Source of the DNA: Pelagibius sp. Alg239-R121
Lineage (GTDB): Bacteria; Pseudomonadota; Alphaproteobacteria; Kiloniellales; Kiloniellaceae
Direction of reading: 5' to 3'
Length of the DNA stretch: 64,000 nt
Assembly (NCBI RefSeq): GCF_947331435.1
Contig: NZ_CAMZOF010000008.1
Location: forward strand, 372,001-436,000
The notes beneath the pieces are model-generated. The model was not told the DNA's origin, made no database searches, and saw nothing but the letters and a program-made list of their open reading frames with translations. Made by a program: the position numbers and the translations under genes. Numbering within the stretch: position 1 is the stretch's first letter; each line of letters opens with the position of its first letter. Positions 60,656 to 64,000 of this stretch are shown piece after piece.

Positions 60656-61582
60656 ATGTCCGACGATTTGAACGCGGTCCGGGAGGCTCTGAAAAATCTG
60701 CCGAGCGTGACAGGTGCCTTGATCGCTGCCGATGCAGTGACACGTCTTGGCGGCCTTACCAACCTTGTCTACCGCGTCGAACTGGAAGAGGGGGTTGTCA
60801 TCGTCCGCATTCCCGGAAAGGGGACCGAGGGTTACATCGACAGAGCTGTGGAGCTGCACAATGCAATTGCGGCCGCACGCGCGGATGTTTCCGCCGAAGT
60901 GCTATGGGCGAATGCTGATACAGGCGTGATGATCAGCCGTTGCATCAATGAGACCGTCACCATGACGCCGGCAGAGTTCCAGTCGCGTGCAGGCTCGCCC
61001 GCCCGCGCAGCGCGTGCCCTGCGGCAGCTTCATCATTCGGGCGAGGTCTTTGAGTTCCGCTTTGAACTCTTCGCCATGATCGACGACTACCTCAATATTC
61101 TGTCGGGTAAGGAAATCAATCTGCCGGATGGCTATCAAAAAGTTGTCCAAGCTGCTGAACCAATAAAGAAATTGCTCGCGGACCGGCCTGGGCCACTGGC
61201 GCCCTGTCATTGTGACCCGCTTTGCGAAAACTTCCTGGATGACGGTGATCGGATGTGGGTTGTCGATTGGGAGTATTCGGGCATGAATGACCCATTGTGG
61301 GATCTGGGGGACCTGTCGGTCGAAGCGGGGTTCAATGCCGCACAGGACGAGGAGATGATGACCGCCTACTTTGGCGGCAGGGTGGATCCGTCTGATTTCG
61401 GGCGCATGGTCATCTATAAAGCGATGTGCGACCTGCTTTGGACACTTTGGGGACTGATCCAGCACGCCGACGGCAATCCAGCGGAAGATTTCTGGGCCTA
61501 CTCAGTCGAACGCTTCGAACGCTGCAAGACCTTGATGAACAGCAGCGACTTTGCACGGCATCTAGAGGCAGTACGTCGGTAA
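60656..61582 (+). CDS. Choline/ethanolamine-kinase-like phosphotransferase
   Basis: Protein of 308 residues of the APH/choline kinase fold. Catalytic loop CHCDPLCENFL (H-x-D-x4-N) and metal-binding VVDWEYSGMNDPLWDLGDL are intact. GGLTNLVYRVELEEGVVIVR is the nucleotide-binding segment. GGGGGAGAAG lies upstream. Together with the FAD/GcvT gene it suggests handling of a choline-derived or aminoalcohol compound, either by phosphorylating it or by using it as substrate supply. No cytidylyltransferase is adjacent. Confidence 0.87.
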   Translation: MSDDLNAVREALKNLPSVTGALIAADAVTRLGGLTNLVYRVELEEGVVIVRIPGKGTEGYIDRAVELHNAIAAARADVSAEVLWANADTGVMISRCINETVTMTPAEFQSRAGSPARAARALRQLHHSGEVFEFRFELFAMIDDYLNILSGKEINLPDGYQKVVQAAEPIKKLLADRPGPLAPCHCDPLCENFLDDGDRMWVVDWEYSGMNDPLWDLGDLSVEAGFNAAQDEEMMTAYFGGRVDPSDFGRMVIYKAMCDLLWTLWGLIQHADGNPAEDFWAYSVERFERCKTLMNSSDFARHLEAVRR

Positions 61583-61615
61583 CTGAAACAGGTTCCAGGT
61601 CTCAGATATGATAAT

Positions 61616-61644
61616 GGCGGCCAACTCACGTTGAACCGCCATAA
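61616..61644. terminator. Bidirectional hairpin between convergent genes
   Basis: ATGGCGG and CAAC pair with GTTG and CCGCCAT around a TCAC loop, with a small asymmetric internal loop. It lies between convergent ends at 61582 and 61674. The U-runs are short, so its strength is uncertain. Confidence 0.45.
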
Positions 61645-61673
61645 TTGCGCACTCAGTGTTTGTGTTGACGACG

Positions 61674-62459
61674 CTAGGTGATGTTGAACCGGTGCAATAC
61701 GTCGGCCAGATCATCGCCGAAGCTGGGACCGCGGCGAATCAGGCCGGAATTCATTGGCAGAGCCGCAAGATCCGGATGGTTGGGCTCAAGGCTGGTCAGG
61801 ACCGCGACAGGAATGCTCTTGGTCGACGGCATCGCTGCCAGCGCACAAGCCAGGTCAACACCGCTCAAACGCGGCATAACAACAGTTGTGATGACCAGGT
61901 CGGGACGGGTTTCCACAATCAGACCAATGGCTTCCAGGGGATCAAGGACAGTTGAGATCCGGTAACCGCAAGCCGCCAATTCGCGGCCGACTACATGGGC
62001 TGCAGAGCGTTGAGGGAGAACCACCGTCACTTCGGTATCCGTGATAGTCACGTCGCTAACGTTGAAAGACGTCACGTTCGGCAGATTACGAACGACCTCG
62101 GCTGTTTCTTCGGTCGTGACAACATCACCGTCCAACAGGGCGCCGATCCGGTCGCCGAAGGTCTGCAGATCCGCAATGTGCTGGTCTTCGATCATCTTGA
62201 TCGATGACATGTATTCGTCGAGCCGGTGGGTGATCGGCGCCAGACCGTTAATCGCGACCGTACGTGCCTTCAAACGCAGATTGGAGGCATCCTGGGAAAT
62301 GAGAACCGCAGCTTCATCCCGGTCAAGGCTGCCGGTACGTACCTGCTGTAGGCGAATTTCCAGATTCGAAACCACATCCCGGGCTTCGTCGAGAACTTCG
62401 TTTTCTGCGAGTTCGTCGGCTTGCTCTTCGGAAATTACATGTGCTGCGCTGGTACTCAT
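61674..62459 (-). CDS. Response-regulator-like protein with degenerate receiver domain
   Basis: Protein of 261 residues. The C-terminal half (about 142-260) has the receiver fold: VTVVLPQRSAAHVVGREL, DLVITTVVMPRLSGVDLA and IPVAVLTS. The phospho-acceptor Asp is replaced by Thr192, the acidic pair is missing (VVLPQ), and the Lys loop reads RRGPSF. The N-terminal 130 residues are helical and Hpt-like in character, with His78 in ITHRLDEY, but lack a clear Hpt motif. It therefore cannot be phosphorylated in the usual manner and is likely a protein-interaction scaffold. It stands alone. Confidence 0.75.
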   Translation of the reverse strand: MSTSAAHVISEEQADELAENEVLDEARDVVSNLEIRLQQVRTGSLDRDEAAVLISQDASNLRLKARTVAINGLAPITHRLDEYMSSIKMIEDQHIADLQTFGDRIGALLDGDVVTTEETAEVVRNLPNVTSFNVSDVTITDTEVTVVLPQRSAAHVVGRELAACGYRISTVLDPLEAIGLIVETRPDLVITTVVMPRLSGVDLACALAAMPSTKSIPVAVLTSLEPNHPDLAALPMNSGLIRRGPSFGDDLADVLHRFNIT

Positions 62460-62734
62460 ATTCCATACCCCTTGAAAATTTCCCGCAGGATAAGGCTTAG
62501 GCGTTAAAGGCTTCCTAAGAAAATCTTGTTCAACCTGATACTCAATGTCTTAGAGGTATGGAATCGCTCAATTATTACCTGTCGTTAAAGAACTACGTTG
62601 AGTGGTCCTATCGCGATAGCGCGGCGATCGCAATCGGGCGGTTTCTCAACGAATAAAGTACAAATGGACGCTCGTTAACACGTAGGAGTGTTCATCCGCG
62701 CGCACCACCAGTACCTGCATGGCACGAAAACCAC

Positions 62735-63856
62735 TTAGTTTCCTGACAGGAATCTATCACTACCTGTCACGCGACCCAGGCTATGGCGGTCAACGGCGAT
62801 TGCCTTGACCATGGCGTAAACCTCCCGGCCGGGCTCCAGTTTCAAGGTGACCAGTGCGCGTTTGGTAATACGGGCCCATACCGCAGCCCCTCCCGCATCC
62901 AACCTCAAGTCGACTTGAGGGCCGGTCTCGCTGCCGATATCCACAATGGTGGCCTTGAAAACATTCTGAATGCTGATGTCGTTGGGAGGCCTTAGGGCCA
63001 GCGAAACATCACGGGCTCGGATTCTGAGACGCAGAAGCGTCCCGGTTGGCATGTCCAGGAGCGGAATACGCAAGGTGCCGCCGCCAAACTGCAGCTCCGT
63101 CAAGCCGAAGCTGTGATCGTGGGAAGAGATCTGCGCAGCGATAACGGCACCGGCTTCGTAACGGCCTGTCAGAGGACGCAGGTCGAGGCGCCCCATAATG
63201 TCGTCCACGGCCCCGACAGCTTCAACCTGGCCATCGGATATCAGCACCATCGTGTCGGCCAGCCGGACGATTTCTTCCATGCTATGGCTGACGTAGATGA
63301 TCGGAACCTCGAAATCATCCCGCAAACGTTCGATAAACGGCAAAACATCTTCTTTACGGGCTTGATCCAGTGCAGCGAGGGGTTCGTCCATGAGCAAGAG
63401 ACTGGGATTGGCCAGCAGCGCGCGTCCTAAAGCAACTCGTTGTTTCTCACCTCCCGAAAGCCTTCCTGGACGTCGCTCCAGCAGCGGCTCGATACCGAGA
63501 AGTGTAACAACCTGCTCCAACTGGATACGCCGATCTTCGCGGGGGGCCCGGTTCCAGCCATAGAGTAAGTTCCCGCGGACCGAGAGATGAGGAAACAGGC
63601 GGTCTTCCTGAAAGACGTAACCCAGTCGGCGTTTCTGAGGTGGGACATTGATCCCTTGATCGGAGTCAAACAACACCCGATCTCTGATCGCTATGTGACC
63701 ACGGTCGGGCGAGAGCAGCCCGGAGAGCATATTGACAATTGAGCTTTTGCCTGCACCCGAACGCCCGAACAGAGCGATCACACCTGAAGATTCACACTCG
63801 AAACGGCTGGCGAGGTGAAAGGCCTTGAGATTTTTTTCAACGTCGACTTTGAGCAC
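62735..63856 (-). CDS. modC: Molybdate ABC transporter ATP-binding protein ModC
   Basis: ATPase of 373 residues with a GTG start. Walker A FGRSGAGKSS, Q-loop YVFQEDRLFPHLSV, signature LSGGEKQRVALGRALL and Walker B LLLMDEPLAALD are present. A C-terminal Mop/TOBE domain (about 290-365: ATIVDIGSETGPQVDL) binds molybdate and is diagnostic of ModC. It begins 14 bases after the modB stop. It would provide molybdate for enzymes such as the BisC-like one at 23616. Confidence 0.94.
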   Translation of the reverse strand: MLKVDVEKNLKAFHLASRFECESSGVIALFGRSGAGKSSIVNMLSGLLSPDRGHIAIRDRVLFDSDQGINVPPQKRRLGYVFQEDRLFPHLSVRGNLLYGWNRAPREDRRIQLEQVVTLLGIEPLLERRPGRLSGGEKQRVALGRALLANPSLLLMDEPLAALDQARKEDVLPFIERLRDDFEVPIIYVSHSMEEIVRLADTMVLISDGQVEAVGAVDDIMGRLDLRPLTGRYEAGAVIAAQISSHDHSFGLTELQFGGGTLRIPLLDMPTGTLLRLRIRARDVSLALRPPNDISIQNVFKATIVDIGSETGPQVDLRLDAGGAAVWARITKRALVTLKLEPGREVYAMVKAIAVDRHSLGRVTGSDRFLSGN

Positions 63857-63870
63857 AGGCGATCGCCTCC

Positions 63871-64000
63871 TTATCCCGCCAGACGGGTACGCAGACGGCG
63901 CGCCAGGATTTCGGAAACAGCCAGAGCCGCGAAGGAAAGAACAACCGACAGGATCGCCAGACGAAGCGCCGGAAACTCACCATCCGGCGTCTGTATAACG
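63871..64000 (-). CDS. modB: Molybdate ABC transporter permease ModB (C-terminal fragment in window)
   Basis: Only the last 42 codons are inside the window, from the right edge to the TAA at 63871-63873. They read VIQTPDGEFPALRLAILS, then a hydrophobic helix ending in SEILARRLRTRLAG, the standard ModB C-terminus. ModC follows 14 bases later. Confidence 0.85.
   Translation of the reverse strand, partial: VIQTPDGEFPALRLAILSVVLSFAALAVSEILARRLRTRLAG

Overview
The window looks like a chromosomal segment of an alphaproteobacterium. Support comes from an NDUFS4-type complex I accessory subunit, a DUF1491 protein, a DctBD/TRAP dicarboxylate system with a textbook sigma-54 promoter, an EhuABCD-like amino-acid ABC transporter and two GFA-fold proteins. 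A Rhodospirillales- or Kiloniellales-like marine or soil heterotroph is my guess; the sequence alone does not fix the order. No phage, insertion sequence, CRISPR array, rRNA or replication origin was seen. Two tRNA genes (Pro-UGG and Arg-UCU) are present.

Layout. 1-4.5 kb: dctB-dctD two-component genes followed by dctP, with two DctD-type operators and a -24/-12 promoter between dctD and dctP. 4.8-8.7 kb: NhaD-like antiporter, serine-hydrolase lipoprotein, autoregulated MarR gene with a GFA partner. 8.7-12.7 kb: minus-strand operon of a universal stress protein, PlsC-like acyltransferase, CdsA-like cytidylyltransferase, small membrane protein, CDP-alcohol phosphotransferase and GNAT, which reads as an accessory phospholipid pathway. 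12.9-14.5 kb: a permease/ATPase pair without a binding protein, preceded by a 260-bp imperfect inverted repeat. 14.9-19.5 kb: histone-deacetylase-like enzyme, DUF192, DUF6882-like, O-methyltransferase and RF3. 19.6-27.1 kb: EhuABCD-like transporter, divergent Lrp regulator, BisC-like molybdoenzyme and diaminopropionate-lyase-like enzyme. 27.2-31.5 kb: housekeeping and small genes, the two tRNAs, and a duplicated tRNA-Arg 3' end that looks like an attachment-site scar.

31.9-52 kb is the most interesting part: a catabolic island. It holds a non-pyrrolysine MttB-family methyltransferase, an SRPBCC protein, an Asp/Glu-racemase-fold enzyme with a single catalytic Cys, an FAD/GcvT dehydrogenase, a LysR regulator, a GSAM-like aminotransferase, a creatinase-like M24 protein lacking metal ligands, a two-Cys maleate-isomerase-like enzyme, a CpdA-like phosphoesterase, a second LysR, a Pot-type ABC transporter, an arginine-deiminase/DDAH-like hydrolase and two M20 amidohydrolases. 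Together they suggest import, deguanidination or deacylation, and demethylation of methylated amino or guanidino compounds, with methyl groups passed to tetrahydrofolate. The exact substrate is not visible.

52-64 kb: a 14-repeat Ycf48-like protein, CFA synthase and MOSC genes, ParB-like and parvulin small proteins, PilZ, then a second 805-residue FAD/GcvT dehydrogenase with a choline-kinase-like gene under a divergent DeoR regulator, a protein with a degenerate receiver domain, and modC with the end of modB. ModBC would supply molybdate for the molybdoenzyme at 24-26 kb.
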